From the NCBI GenBank assembly GCA_030749725.1, contig JASMJM010000125.1, forward strand, positions 1-41,501: a DNA stretch of 41,501 nt, in the 5' to 3' direction. Shown in pieces: positions 16,838-26,070 of this stretch. The notes under the pieces were generated by a model that saw nothing but the letters and a program-made list of their open reading frames with translations, ran no database searches and had not been told where the DNA came from. A program made the position numbers and the translations under genes. The stretch comes from Pseudomonadales bacterium (GTDB lineage Bacteria > Pseudomonadota > Gammaproteobacteria > Pseudomonadales > Azotimanducaceae). Every line of letters starts with the position of its first letter. Position 1 is the stretch's first letter.

Positions 16838-19192
16838 TCACAGATTATATTGAAATCTCAGCCGCCACTCTCTGCCCCTGTTGTAAAGCGTTTCGTAGGA
16901 CTGAAAGGCATCACCGATAATGCCGGTGATGAGGTACTCTTCATCGGTCAGGTTCTCAACGGCCAGGGTCACACGCCACTCTTCCCCTGGATTCTGCCAG
17001 GCGATACTGACGTTGGCCAGGTGATAGCCTTTCCTCTGAGCGATTTGAGGCGTGTTGAATGTATCGTTGAAGAATTTCGAGCGATATGACCAGTCCAGTC
17101 TAGGCGTCAACCTGCCCATACTGCCAAGGTTGAGATCCTTCGATAATCCCAGGTTAAGCGTCCATTTGGAGATGCGCTCCAGGTCATTGCCTTTTGCTAC
17201 AAAAGTTGTGGCTGCATCTATGCGATTGTATGCGGCATCCACATATCCGGCGCCCAATTCGACTAACCACTGGTCACCTGGCAGCCACTGTAACTCTAAT
17301 TCGAAGCCGTTGATTTCAGCATTGGCGGCATTTTTCGTAACCGGTGCGACACTTGTAAACACTTGGATCTGAAGATCGTCATACTCGGTATTGAAAACGG
17401 CACCATTGAGGCGCAGACGTCCGCCTGCCCCCATGTACTTAAAGCCCACTTCAAAGGCCTGTACGAATTCCGGCTCGAAGGTTGGAATCAGATCGATATC
17501 CGGTGTTCCTGCGGGTGCCGTAAATGGCGCAACGATCGGCGGGAAGACGCGCTGGCTAAATCCGCCGCTCTTAAAACCCTCGGAGTAGCTGGTGTAGATC
17601 ATCAGATCACTGTTGACATCATACGCCAGGTTAATGAGTGGGGAAGTCTCCTTGATGTCGATCTCTTTTTCGATAAACGGCAGGATACGATTGCCCGCCT
17701 GCATAAAGGGCGCATCCAGTTGAGGGTGACCGGTGCCCGCAAACCAGTTATTGAAAATGATTTGATCGGGCAGAAACTGCTTGGTTTCATCGGTAACGCG
17801 CAAGCCTGCGGTCAAGTGGAGCGTATCCGTTAGATCATAGGTCCCTTGCAGGTAGAAGGCGGAGCTTTCGTTATCGAAGCGACCGCCGCTGCGAAAATTC
17901 GAGACTGTGAAGTCGAGCAGATTGACGTTGTTTCCGGATTCATCGAAGAAATAGAAGCCGAGAATCCAGTTGAGTCGATTATCCAGGCTGGTCCCGAGCA
18001 ATTGAATTTCTTGCGTGAACTGCTCTTGATCCATCAGATCTATGAATTCGGAGATCGTATGGGGCGAGTGATCGCCATCTCGGCCAAATTCACTGTCGAG
18101 TTCACGGTAGGCTGATATGGATCGAAGTTCCAAACGATCGGTGAGATGCCAATTGATGCGCAGGTTAAAGGCTTCGATATCAGTTTCAGAGAACGCCGGA
18201 GCGGTTCCAAGACTAACGCTGTCCCCGACTACATAACGGTCGTCGTAGCAACCGGGCACATCAAGATTTAGGGGGGTGCCAAAAGTTGCGCATGGCGCTT
18301 CCACCCCGGTTGCCATCGCGTTCGCGCCAACGTTATGGATCAGGACGAACGGCGGTGTATTGACAGCGTCAATTGGCAACCCGTAGTTGATGCCTGCCAG
18401 GGTCAAAGGTGGACCATTCTCCCTTTCGTGATTCAGTTCGGCAGTCAAGTTGAATTCAAGTTGATCTGTTGCCACCCAACGTAGTGCAAGACGTGCCAGT
18501 CGAGTGTCATCATCACCCAAATCGGTACCATCCGGACGGGAAACGTATCCATCCTGATTCATCGATGCGAGGGAGAGATTGGCGTAGAAACCATCGGCAA
18601 GTGCACCATTGATATATCCCTTAAGATTGGCACGATCGTCTGTTCCCAAGGTCAACTCACCGCTCGCCGAGAATTGCTCGTTTGGCTTACGCGTCACGAT
18701 GTTAATTGCGCCTCCGATGGTATTCCTTCCGAATAACGTGCCTTGAGGTCCTCGCAGAATTTCGATTTGCTCCATATCAAGGATGTCCAGGATTGCACCT
18801 ACGGAGCGTGCGATGTATGCGCCATCTACATAAAGCCCCACACCGGGTTCAGTCGTTGGCAGAAACTCCTTCTGACCGATTCCTCGCAAATAGATGGCAG
18901 CCGTGTTACTGGCGCCACCGAAACTAGGGTTGTTCTGGAACGTCATGTTGGGAGTGAAGTCCGCTATCTGACCCAGGTTGTCGGTGCCTCTATATTCCAG
19001 AGAGTCCGCCGTAAACGCCGTCACCGACATGGGAGCATCCTGTAGTCCCTCCATTCGTTTTCTGGCGGTTACGATAATCTCCTCCAGTAACGACTCATTC
19101 CCCGGAGCTGCCAATGCCGGTGTTCCCTGTAGGAACGATGTTGCCAACAGCAGCATCGTTAGATTCGCGTGAAATCGGTTTCTTACAAACAT
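16838..19192 (-). CDS. TonB-dependent outer-membrane receptor
   Basis: 784 aa. A signal peptide at residues ~1-30 ends at ALAA. A TonB box (EEIIVTARKR) follows at about 37-46, then the plug domain (~50-165) with QIEILRGPQGTLFGRNTIGGAIN. The remainder is a 22-strand barrel ending in an aromatic-rich strand (WRLRFQYNL). Such receptors import scarce nutrients such as siderophores, cobalamin, glycans or other large solutes across the outer membrane. The general architecture does not give the ligand. The start is supported by GAGGAG seven bases upstream. The TrpB2-like gene ends 44 bp upstream on the same strand, suggesting co-transcription. Confidence 0.92.
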   Translation of the reverse strand: MFVRNRFHANLTMLLLATSFLQGTPALAAPGNESLLEEIIVTARKRMEGLQDAPMSVTAFTADSLEYRGTDNLGQIADFTPNMTFQNNPSFGGASNTAAIYLRGIGQKEFLPTTEPGVGLYVDGAYIARSVGAILDILDMEQIEILRGPQGTLFGRNTIGGAINIVTRKPNEQFSASGELTLGTDDRANLKGYINGALADGFYANLSLASMNQDGYVSRPDGTDLGDDDTRLARLALRWVATDQLEFNLTAELNHERENGPPLTLAGINYGLPIDAVNTPPFVLIHNVGANAMATGVEAPCATFGTPLNLDVPGCYDDRYVVGDSVSLGTAPAFSETDIEAFNLRINWHLTDRLELRSISAYRELDSEFGRDGDHSPHTISEFIDLMDQEQFTQEIQLLGTSLDNRLNWILGFYFFDESGNNVNLLDFTVSNFRSGGRFDNESSAFYLQGTYDLTDTLHLTAGLRVTDETKQFLPDQIIFNNWFAGTGHPQLDAPFMQAGNRILPFIEKEIDIKETSPLINLAYDVNSDLMIYTSYSEGFKSGGFSQRVFPPIVAPFTAPAGTPDIDLIPTFEPEFVQAFEVGFKYMGAGGRLRLNGAVFNTEYDDLQIQVFTSVAPVTKNAANAEINGFELELQWLPGDQWLVELGAGYVDAAYNRIDAATTFVAKGNDLERISKWTLNLGLSKDLNLGSMGRLTPRLDWSYRSKFFNDTFNTPQIAQRKGYHLANVSIAWQNPGEEWRVTLAVENLTDEEYLITGIIGDAFQSYETLYNRGREWRLRFQYNL

Positions 19193-19236
19193 GGATATCT
19201 CCTCAATCGATCGTTTGCCTACTCCCCAATTGATCG

Positions 19237-20589
19237 TTAGCCTACTTTTGGCAAACTCTCAAGAGCACTCTTGATGGATTCTTCCGGGTAATCGAAATCT
19301 TCTAACTGTCCCGATGCGTACTGATCGTAAGCCGCCATATCAAAATGGCCGTGTCCCGACAGATTGAAGAACAGTGTCTTTGCCTGGCCACTTTGCTTGC
19401 ATGCCAACGCTTCGTCGATGCAGGAGGCAATGGCGTGACTGGATTCAGGTGCCGGAATGATGCCTTCCGCACGTGCGAACGTGGTGCCTGCTTCGAATGT
19501 CCGCAACTGACCCACAGCCATGGCTTCTACGAGGCCCTCCTTATAGAGCTGTGAGACCAGAGCGGAGTCACCGTGATAGCGCAGGCCACCGGCATGAATA
19601 CCCGGCGGCACAAAATCATGACCAAGCGTATACATTTTAGTCAGGGGAGTCAGTCCGGCCGTATCACCAAAATCGTATGCATAGTGACCCTTGGTAAGGG
19701 TGGGGCAGGAACTGGGTTCCACAGCAATCAGTCTGACTTCCTTGCCACTGGCTTTGTCCGCAAAGAAGGGGAATGCCACGCCGGCAAAATTCGAGCCACC
19801 ACCGCAGGATGCATAAATGATATCTGGATAATCGGCCACTTTTTCAAACTGTTTCTTCGACTCCAGACCGATTATTGATTGATGGATCAGCACGTGATTG
19901 AGCACGGACCCCAGCGCGTAATTGGTATCGTCCCGAGTGGCTGCCGACTCAACCGCCTCTGAAATCGCAATACCCAGCGAGCCGTCTGAATCGGGATCTT
20001 CCTTGCGAATCTTGCGCCCGGACTCGGTTTGATCGCTCGGGCTTGCCACCACGGTTGCACCCCAGGTTTCCATCATCGATCGCCGGAACGGTTTCTGCTG
20101 ATAGCTGATGTTCACCATATAGACGAGTACTTCCAGGCCAAACATCCGACCTGCCAATGCCAGGGCAGAGCCCCACTGCCCGGCACCGGTTTCGGTCGCA
20201 AGCCTTTGCGCACCAGCCTGTTTGTTGTAGTAAGCTTGGGCAATTGCACTATTCGGCTTGTGTGAACCGGCGGGACTCCCGCCTTCGTACTTGTAGTAGA
20301 TTTTCGCAGGGGTATCCAGTAGCTGCTCCAGCCGCCTGGCCCTGAAAAGGGGCGACGGCCGCCACTGCCGATAGATGTCACGCACCTCTTCCGGAATCGG
20401 TATCCACCGTTCGCTCGATATCTCCTGTTCGATTATCCCCATGGGAAAAATCGCCATGAGTGCATCCGGGGATACCGGATTACCGTCAGGACCTAAGACA
20501 GGTGCAGGTGGATTTGGCATATCCGCAATAACGTTATACCACTGAGTAGGAATCTCATCCTCGCTGAGCAAGATCTTGATATCTGTCAT
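19237..20589 (-). CDS. TrpB-like pyridoxal-phosphate enzyme, TrpB2 type
   Basis: 450 aa, a fold-type II PLP enzyme. The PLP lysine is Lys111 in AGSHKPNSA, and the catalytic acid is Glu133 in ETGAGQWG. The phosphate-binding glycine loop is ASCGGGSN. The ~60-residue N-terminal extension and GAGQWG in place of GAGQHG mark the TrpB2 branch rather than canonical TrpB. TrpB2 enzymes catalyse the serine-plus-indole step or related beta-substitutions, and often act without TrpA. No trp biosynthesis gene is nearby; the neighbour is a TonB receptor, so a catabolic or salvage role is possible. The start ATG has only a weak ribosome site. Confidence 0.88.
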   Translation of the reverse strand: MTDIKILLSEDEIPTQWYNVIADMPNPPAPVLGPDGNPVSPDALMAIFPMGIIEQEISSERWIPIPEEVRDIYRQWRPSPLFRARRLEQLLDTPAKIYYKYEGGSPAGSHKPNSAIAQAYYNKQAGAQRLATETGAGQWGSALALAGRMFGLEVLVYMVNISYQQKPFRRSMMETWGATVVASPSDQTESGRKIRKEDPDSDGSLGIAISEAVESAATRDDTNYALGSVLNHVLIHQSIIGLESKKQFEKVADYPDIIYASCGGGSNFAGVAFPFFADKASGKEVRLIAVEPSSCPTLTKGHYAYDFGDTAGLTPLTKMYTLGHDFVPPGIHAGGLRYHGDSALVSQLYKEGLVEAMAVGQLRTFEAGTTFARAEGIIPAPESSHAIASCIDEALACKQSGQAKTLFFNLSGHGHFDMAAYDQYASGQLEDFDYPEESIKSALESLPKVG

Positions 20590-20962
20590 AGTGTATTCTT
20601 AGTGGTTAAAAAAAGCGGCACATTGTACACCGGTAAAGCAGTATAAGGAAAATCGTTAGTAAACTCATGCAAGAGGGCCGCCTGAGAGGAGCTGCCCGCA
20701 CGCGCTTATCGCGACACTTTACCGTCGTTATCACAATATATTGTCCTGGTTGTGGATTCCGCACTCACCTGACGTGGTGGGGGAGCAAACCTTGAGGCCC
20801 TGCAGGACATCGGGGCAGCTCTGCCGTGGACCGGCACTGGCCGCTCGCCAGTTTCTGAATCCAGCCGGATGGTGCCCACATTTTCGGGCAAGGCAGTGGA
20901 TTTTCGATCCGCATTTCTCTACTCTACCAGGCGGTGAATGTGATCATTGCAGGCGAGAATCC
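20590..20962. other. 373-bp divergent intergenic region
   Basis: The region separates the minus-strand trpB2-like gene from the plus-strand acyl-CoA dehydrogenase remnant. A TACAAT element on the minus strand (20622-20627), about 33 bp upstream of the trpB2-like start, could be a -10 box. No good -35 was found at the right spacing. One frame stays open through 20741-20962 but has no coding character and no homology that I recognise. No hairpin terminator was identified. Confidence 0.35.
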
Positions 20963-22153
20963 ATGGACCTCAAATACAGCGAAGAGCATAAGTTATTCAG
21001 AGAAGAAGTACGCCAGTTTCTTGCAGCCCATAAGGATGAAGCGCCAACGGGCCGACAGCGGGGCAAGTCCAACGAAGCGGACCGCAAGTAGCAGCAACTA
21101 CTGATCGAGCACGGTTATGCGGCCCGGACCATACCGAAAGAATATGGTGGCTTTGGTGCAGAGCCGGATATTCTCAAGAATCACATCATCGCTGAGGAGT
21201 TTGCCGCTGCCAAGGTAAGGTCCGGCAACAGCGGCGACAATCGACTGGTACCCACCCTGCTGGAACTGGGCACCGAAGCACAGAAAAAGGAGCATATTGC
21301 ACCCAGCGTACGGGGCGAGATCAGCTGGTGCCAAGGATACTCTGAACCGGGTTCCGGATCGGATCTGGCATCCCTCTCTACGAAGGCGGTTGTTGATGGG
21401 GATGATTTCGTGGTCAATGGGCAGAAGATTTGGACCTCAAACGCCCAGAACAGCGAATGGATGTTTTGCCTGGTGCGTACAGAACCGGATGCACCCAAAC
21501 ACCAGGGAATCAGCTATTTGCTGCTGCGGATGGATACGCCTGGCATAGATGCGCGCCCAATGAAACAGATGAACGGTGATTCCTCATTCAATGAGGTCTT
21601 TTTCACCGATGTCCGTGTACCGAAGAATCAGATAGTGGGCAAGCGGGGCGACGGATGGTTTGTGGCAAACACCACGCTGAAACACGAACGTGGCGGCCTC
21701 GGCGACCCGAATGCGGCTGAGACACGATTCCGGTCCATCGTCGAACTGATGAAGAAAGAGACCGTCAACGGTGACAGCCTCATGGATCATCCAACCTACC
21801 GAGACCGATTGCTGAAGCTGCAAGCGCGAATGCTATCGATGAAGTTCAATGGCATGCGCATCATGAGCCATGCCATAAGAGAGGAGAACCCGGGTCTGGC
21901 AGGCTGGATCGTGAAACTGCAGGGCTGTGAACTGAACCATCAGATGGCCTCCATGGCCGTCGACATAATGGGTGAGCTGGGCATTCTGTTTGAAGAGGGC
22001 CCATACCTGCGCGATGGTGGCATTTGGCAGCACATGTACATGACCGATCTTGGGCTTATCATTGGGGGTGGTACCGCACAGATTCAGAAGAACATCATTG
22101 GTGAACGGGCGCTCGGCTTACCCAAAGAGCCCAAACAAGAGCAGCCGGCCTAA
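20963..22153 (+). pseudogene. Acyl-CoA dehydrogenase interrupted by an in-frame TAG codon
   Basis: Read from ATG 20963 to the stop at 22151-22153, the gene is 397 codons, the normal size of the family, and continuous in one frame except for TAG at 21089-21091. The codons before it (MDLKYSEEHKLFREEVRQFL) and after it (QQLLIEHGYAARTIPKEYGG) are both family sequence. The TAG sits where relatives usually have Trp, and a TGG-to-TAG change is a single base. The FAD-binding SEPGSGSDLASL motif, GQKIWTSNAQ and the C-terminal GGGTAQIQKNIIGERALGLP are intact. The enzyme would oxidise acyl-CoA thioesters with FAD. With the stop it would be inactive, barring suppression, read-through or sequencing error. 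The downstream part has no good restart before 21410. Confidence 0.85.
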
Positions 22154-22449
22154 TGTACTGTCCCGAGAAGGTCTCCAGGAAGAGTCGTAAACGGCGAGAG
22201 TAGTGACATTGTCGGCATGACGAGGTGTCTCCGTATGAGTTCGTTGGGCATCTTCGTCAGTGTAGATCGCCATGGCTCCCGCACCTTTCTCGTCCCTAAC
22301 GATCATATGCAGGTGTGTGCCCGAATCGGTTCATGACTTCTTAACCCATCGCACCAGGTACCCCAGCTTTGTGCTGAGATTGGGCGTGCAGTGAGGCCAA
22401 GAGGGACTGAGTCGGTACTGAATATGCGCGTTGACTGCTCAAGGGTAAT
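22154..22449. other. 296-bp gap with no convincing gene
   Basis: It separates the acyl-CoA dehydrogenase remnant from the DUF4143 ATPase gene. The minus strand has a short open stretch (22118-22306) reading THLHMIVRDEKGAG, whose HLH looks faintly like the HUH of Y1 transposases. It lacks the rest of that family and has a stop upstream. Nothing else was recognised. Confidence 0.35.
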
Positions 22450-23604
22450 TCACAGGCTGCTGACACGGGCAGGAAGATCTACAATCCGGTGAAGCGGCCA
22501 GACAGAGATCGAGCGTTCCACCTGGTATGGGTCTCTTGTTGGACAGATGACAAACAAGTGAGTCAGTGACAAATCCTGTACTATTCTCCCCATCGCCTTA
22601 GTCACCCTCGGCGCCTCAGTGAACTTCACCTCGATGCCGATGCGTCTTCCTTCATGCATCAACACCAGGTCGACTTCCCCGCCACCATGTGCCGCCCAGA
22701 ACCAAGCCTGGTTTACCTGCATGACCCTGATGACTTCCTCGATGACGAACCCTTCCCAGGATGCGCCGACGCGTGGATGGGCCAGCAGCACCGCATCCGA
22801 AGACAGTCCCAGCAGTGCATGAAGGAGTCCGGAGTCTCTGAAATAGACCTTGGGCGCTTTTACCTGGCGTTTAGCGGTGTTCTCAAACCAGGGCTGGAGT
22901 TGGCGTACCATATACGTACCGGTGAGGAGATCCAGGTAGGAGCGAACGGTCTTGTCGGATACCCCCATGGATCGACCTAGCTCCGATGCATTCCACGTCT
23001 GTCCATGCCAATGGGCCAGCATCGTCCAGAAACGCCGCATGGCTGCCGCCGGGATAGAAATGCCCAGTTGCGGAATATCCCGTTCAAGGAATGTCGTGAC
23101 AAACCCCTCGCGCCAGGCGAGACTGTCTGCATCCGTGTCGGCCAGATAGGCTCTGGGGAATCCGCCCCGCCACCACAGCGCCCGCCATACATCAGCACCG
23201 ATCTCAGTTAGATCGAATCCCGCAAGTTCAATGAACTCAACGCGTCCGGCTAGCGATTCGGATACGCCGCGAACGATATCCGGCGAGGCACCACCAAGAA
23301 TCAGGAATTTTGACTTTGACGCGGGCCTGTCGACTAGAACCCGTAGCGCACTGAACAGAGCAGGCATGCGCTGAATTTCGTCCAGGACCACAAGACCATC
23401 GAGTTCCCCGAGAGACAGCTCGGGATTCGCCAATCGGCGGACATCGGGCTCGGACTCAAGATCAAGGAATGTGGCGGAACGCGTTTCTGCGAAGGTACGA
23501 GCAAGTGTGGTTTTGCCGCACTGTCTCGGTCCGAGAAGCGCTGTGACCGGCGAACGGCCAACGGCCTTTGTCAGGCGTTCAAGGTATCCTGCACGATCGA
23601 TCAT
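22450..23604 (-). CDS. AAA_14/DUF4143 ATP-binding protein
   Basis: 384 aa. Walker A is GPRQCGKT at residues 25-32 and Walker B is LVVLDEIQ at 71-78. The central part contains a winged-helix-like region (NASELGRSMGVSDKTVRSYL, ~205-225). The C-terminal DUF4143 part has a PD-(D/E)XK-like look: GEVDLVLMHEGRRIGIEVKF, where Glu, Asp and Glu-Val-Lys are spaced as in that nuclease fold. This widespread family has no settled function; it is often solitary, spreads by transfer and has been suggested to act in DNA handling or conflict systems. The gene is intact and monocistronic, preceded by a 378-bp spacer with repeats. Confidence 0.85.
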   Translation of the reverse strand: MIDRAGYLERLTKAVGRSPVTALLGPRQCGKTTLARTFAETRSATFLDLESEPDVRRLANPELSLGELDGLVVLDEIQRMPALFSALRVLVDRPASKSKFLILGGASPDIVRGVSESLAGRVEFIELAGFDLTEIGADVWRALWWRGGFPRAYLADTDADSLAWREGFVTTFLERDIPQLGISIPAAAMRRFWTMLAHWHGQTWNASELGRSMGVSDKTVRSYLDLLTGTYMVRQLQPWFENTAKRQVKAPKVYFRDSGLLHALLGLSSDAVLLAHPRVGASWEGFVIEEVIRVMQVNQAWFWAAHGGGEVDLVLMHEGRRIGIEVKFTEAPRVTKAMGRIVQDLSLTHLFVICPTRDPYQVERSISVWPLHRIVDLPARVSSL

Positions 23605-23982
23605 TGGTAGATTATAGCTTGAAATATCGGAGTAGGCATCCGAATTTTCGTTCTTTTTTCATTTGAAGGTCCGCGAACGCCGCCTGAAGCGAGGGAAATG
23701 ATCCGGGACACACGCAATTCTGCTCTTCACAGCAACCTGAGATTCCCCACGAGCCGAAGCGGGTATGTCTTGCGGCCCTGTAAGCACCAGTCTCGTGTGT
23801 CCCGATTGGGTCCCCGAATTGGGTCCCCGATTGGTTCGTCCCCATTGGGTACGTGCACCATCCGTAGGAAGTTGCCAACAGAATCAATAGGAAGTTGCCA
23901 ACAGACCATCGGTAGATCTGGCGGCTGTTAGACTGATTGGGGTAGCATGTGTAGTCCAAGCAACAGAAGGCTAATCGAATTC
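23605..23982. repeat. Intergenic spacer with two families of short tandem repeats
   Basis: Between the DUF4143 gene and the DUF1285 gene. TAGGAAGTTGCCAACAGA occurs exactly twice, at 23865-23882 and 23888-23905, a 23-bp period. Before it, ATTGGGTCCCCGA-like units recur at ~23805-23846, with two close copies and degenerate ones after. These may be binding-site iterons or slippage products. No gene was recognised in the spacer. Confidence 0.6.
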
Positions 23983-24543
23983 ATGAGTGCTGCTCCGCAA
24001 CCGCTCCTGGCAGAACTGACCCCATACACCGACAACAATCCTCCTCCCCTGAAGGACTGGCACCCGCAACCTAGTCGCGACATCGATATGGTAATCGACC
24101 GGACAGGATGTTGGTTCTACGAAGGTTCCGAGGTCCCCCAAGGATTGGTGCAACAGCTAGCAGCTGTTCTGCGCAATGAGGGAACGACTTATTATCTGGT
24201 ATCACCTGTGGAAAAGTACCGCATCACTGTCGAAGAGGCGCCTTTTTCTGCAGTCCGGATGGATGTGACCGGTGAGGGACAGGATCAATCGCTTCACTTC
24301 ACAACGAGTCTCGGTGACCGGGTAACACTGGATGCGTCGCACCCTCTGCGGCTGGCCGTGTACACGGACGGTCGTCAGCCATCCCCCTACATCCTGGTGC
24401 GGGACGGTCTGGAGGCGCTCCTTACAGAGCAACTCTATTTCCAGCTTGCTGACCTGTTTGTTTCCGATACTTCATTTACCATGCTGGGCGTCTGGAGCGA
24501 GGGCAGGTTCAGTAGCTTGTGCAAAGCGTCCGCGGTATTTTAA
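23983..24543 (+). CDS. DUF1285 domain protein
   Basis: 186 aa from ATG 23983. The upstream ATG at 23947 adds 12 residues (MCSPSNRRLIEF) that do not look conserved. The sequence fits the DUF1285 family: KDWHPQPSRDIDMVIDRTGCWFYEGSEV, then YYLVSPVEKYRITVEEAPF, then ILVRDGLEALL. These small soluble proteins of Proteobacteria fold as two related beta-rich domains; no biochemical role is established. It converges with the UroD-like gene, the two stops being only six bases apart. Confidence 0.8.
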   Translation: MSAAPQPLLAELTPYTDNNPPPLKDWHPQPSRDIDMVIDRTGCWFYEGSEVPQGLVQQLAAVLRNEGTTYYLVSPVEKYRITVEEAPFSAVRMDVTGEGQDQSLHFTTSLGDRVTLDASHPLRLAVYTDGRQPSPYILVRDGLEALLTEQLYFQLADLFVSDTSFTMLGVWSEGRFSSLCKASAVF

Positions 24544-24549
24544 GGCCGA

Positions 24550-25812
24550 TCAAGCCTGTTCCCGAATCACCCGGTTGGCCATGTCGCACCAGGCGATGAT
24601 GCGATTGACGTCTCCTCGGACCGTGCTGATATCCTTCATGATGAACTCGCTGGGCATGTCACCGGACTTTGCCAGCCGATCACGCATGTCCTCAGCCGCA
24701 CGTTCTTGGCTAAAAGCATCTTCCGCCAGGATGGCAGGGCTTGGCTTGTGACTGAACACATACGGCTGCTCCGCTTCGGACACAGCCTTGGCCACGTCGC
24801 ACCAGGCGCTGACTGAGATCTTGCGCAAGCGCGGGATCTTGGCCATCAGGTGCATCTTGTTGTGCAGCGGCTCGCAACATCCATAGTAATTTAGCCCGCA
24901 CCGGCTCAGCACTTCGATCTCGTATTGCAGTGCAAACTCCTCATGCATTTCCGGTGACACGTCACTGAAGATCTGCGGGGACACCCCGCCCCACTGGTCA
25001 ATCAGCCTGATATGGTCCGGATCGGCGCCGGGTTGCGGCAACTCATCCGTGTAGCCGGCAGCACCGGAATGGACACGGTCCAGTGGATGAGGATAGCTGA
25101 GCAGATTCTGCTCCTCCAATTGCGTCATGGCCGATAGAAAAGAATCCGTCAAGCGCCGCATGATGGCATGGATATAGTCCGGCCGTGTCATCAGATCCAT
25201 GAGTGCTTCGGTCACACCGGTCCACGTGACGATCAGATCCCAGTCGACGAAGCTCTGCTGCCGTACGCCGGCCTCCTTGACATCGAGGATGCCGTCAAAC
25301 AGGTCCTCAAAAAACGCAACCCGTTCGGCTGTTCTCTCGGCGTTGCAACGCAGTTCGGGCATCTTGATTTTCTTGACGTCGTCGAGTTCCTTCATCACGG
25401 GCAGGAAATGGTGGGATTGAATGAACGCCGCACCCTGCTCGATTCTCTCCTCTTTGAATTCCACGCCGTAGCCACCCCCCTCAATAGCTCTGTTGACGTA
25501 GAAATCGGTGGCCAAGACCTCATCCACACGAAGCTTGCGCGCCGTGAAGATCTTGCGGCGCAATCCCCTCTCGACGCGACGGGCACGCGCATCTGCACAT
25601 TGAGCTCGCAACTCGGTAACGTCATCCTCAAACTCACGCCACGGAATCTCCGTGATCCAGAGCATCGGCCGAACCGGCTCCAGACTATTCAGCGCCTTCC
25701 AACCGTCGATACGCTCCTGCTGGACAGGATCCTGGGCCAGCTCTGCTATCTCTGCTGCCAGCGTTCGAAGTATGTCGCGATCTCTCGTAGTCATCTGGTC
25801 TTCCCCGTCCAT
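24550..25812 (-). CDS. Uroporphyrinogen decarboxylase (UroD)-like protein
   Basis: 420 aa, or 414 from ATG 25794, which has GGGGA at a better distance. The sequence has the pattern of the UroD/MtaA superfamily of TIM barrels: a long N-terminal extension, DWDLIVTWTGVTEALMDLM in the middle, and GLNYYGCCEPLHNKM followed by LRKISVSAWCDV near the C-terminus. Members either decarboxylate uroporphyrinogen or move methyl groups to corrinoid or coenzyme carriers with a zinc site; GCCEP and the later Cys could supply zinc ligands. True HemE is shorter and carries different active-site residues, so a methyltransferase-like role is likelier than heme synthesis. It is transcribed divergently from the glycyl radical enzyme. 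Confidence 0.7.
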   Translation of the reverse strand: MDGEDQMTTRDRDILRTLAAEIAELAQDPVQQERIDGWKALNSLEPVRPMLWITEIPWREFEDDVTELRAQCADARARRVERGLRRKIFTARKLRVDEVLATDFYVNRAIEGGGYGVEFKEERIEQGAAFIQSHHFLPVMKELDDVKKIKMPELRCNAERTAERVAFFEDLFDGILDVKEAGVRQQSFVDWDLIVTWTGVTEALMDLMTRPDYIHAIMRRLTDSFLSAMTQLEEQNLLSYPHPLDRVHSGAAGYTDELPQPGADPDHIRLIDQWGGVSPQIFSDVSPEMHEEFALQYEIEVLSRCGLNYYGCCEPLHNKMHLMAKIPRLRKISVSAWCDVAKAVSEAEQPYVFSHKPSPAILAEDAFSQERAAEDMRDRLAKSGDMPSEFIMKDISTVRGDVNRIIAWCDMANRVIREQA

Positions 25813-26070
25813 GCCGGTCGCGCCTCAAGCCGCCGTTTTGCGCGGCAGGCAGATACGTCCCGAACAGCTCATAGTACCTTACCACTGTTGACGCGGGAAT
25901 GAACTGGACGGCTCAGCGCTCTCTGCGTCCCCACCGTGGGCCACTGTGCTACTACACCATTCGGCCAGCCCGTTGCCAATGCCCCAGCGCACGGCGTATT
26001 ATTAACCTCAATATTCTAGGGGATTTGGGCACTGCAACCCATATTCCCTCGGTGACGGGAGGATAGTTGC
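25813..26070. promoter_or_regulatory. Divergent intergenic region between UroD-like and glycyl radical enzyme genes
   Basis: 258 bp that must hold the promoters of both genes. AT-rich sequence at 25999-26021 (GTATTATTAACC, then AATATTCTAG) is a plausible core promoter for the glycyl radical enzyme. GGGAGGA at ~26057-26063 is its ribosome site. A small stem, GCCGC (25829-25833) with GCGGC (25842-25846), lies just before the UroD-like start. I saw no clear FNR-type TTGAT-N4-ATCAA box, which would be expected for an anaerobically induced radical enzyme. Confidence 0.4.

Noticed and set aside
22118-22306. Minus-strand frame containing THLHMIV, like a Y1 transposase HUH motif
   Set aside because: Only the HLH is suggestive; a stop lies just upstream, there is no downstream tyrosine helix, and it overlaps the 3' end of the acyl-CoA dehydrogenase remnant.
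24550-25812. HemE, the heme-pathway uroporphyrinogen decarboxylase
   Set aside because: The protein is longer than HemE and lacks its usual N-terminal substrate motifs; only the superfamily resemblance holds.
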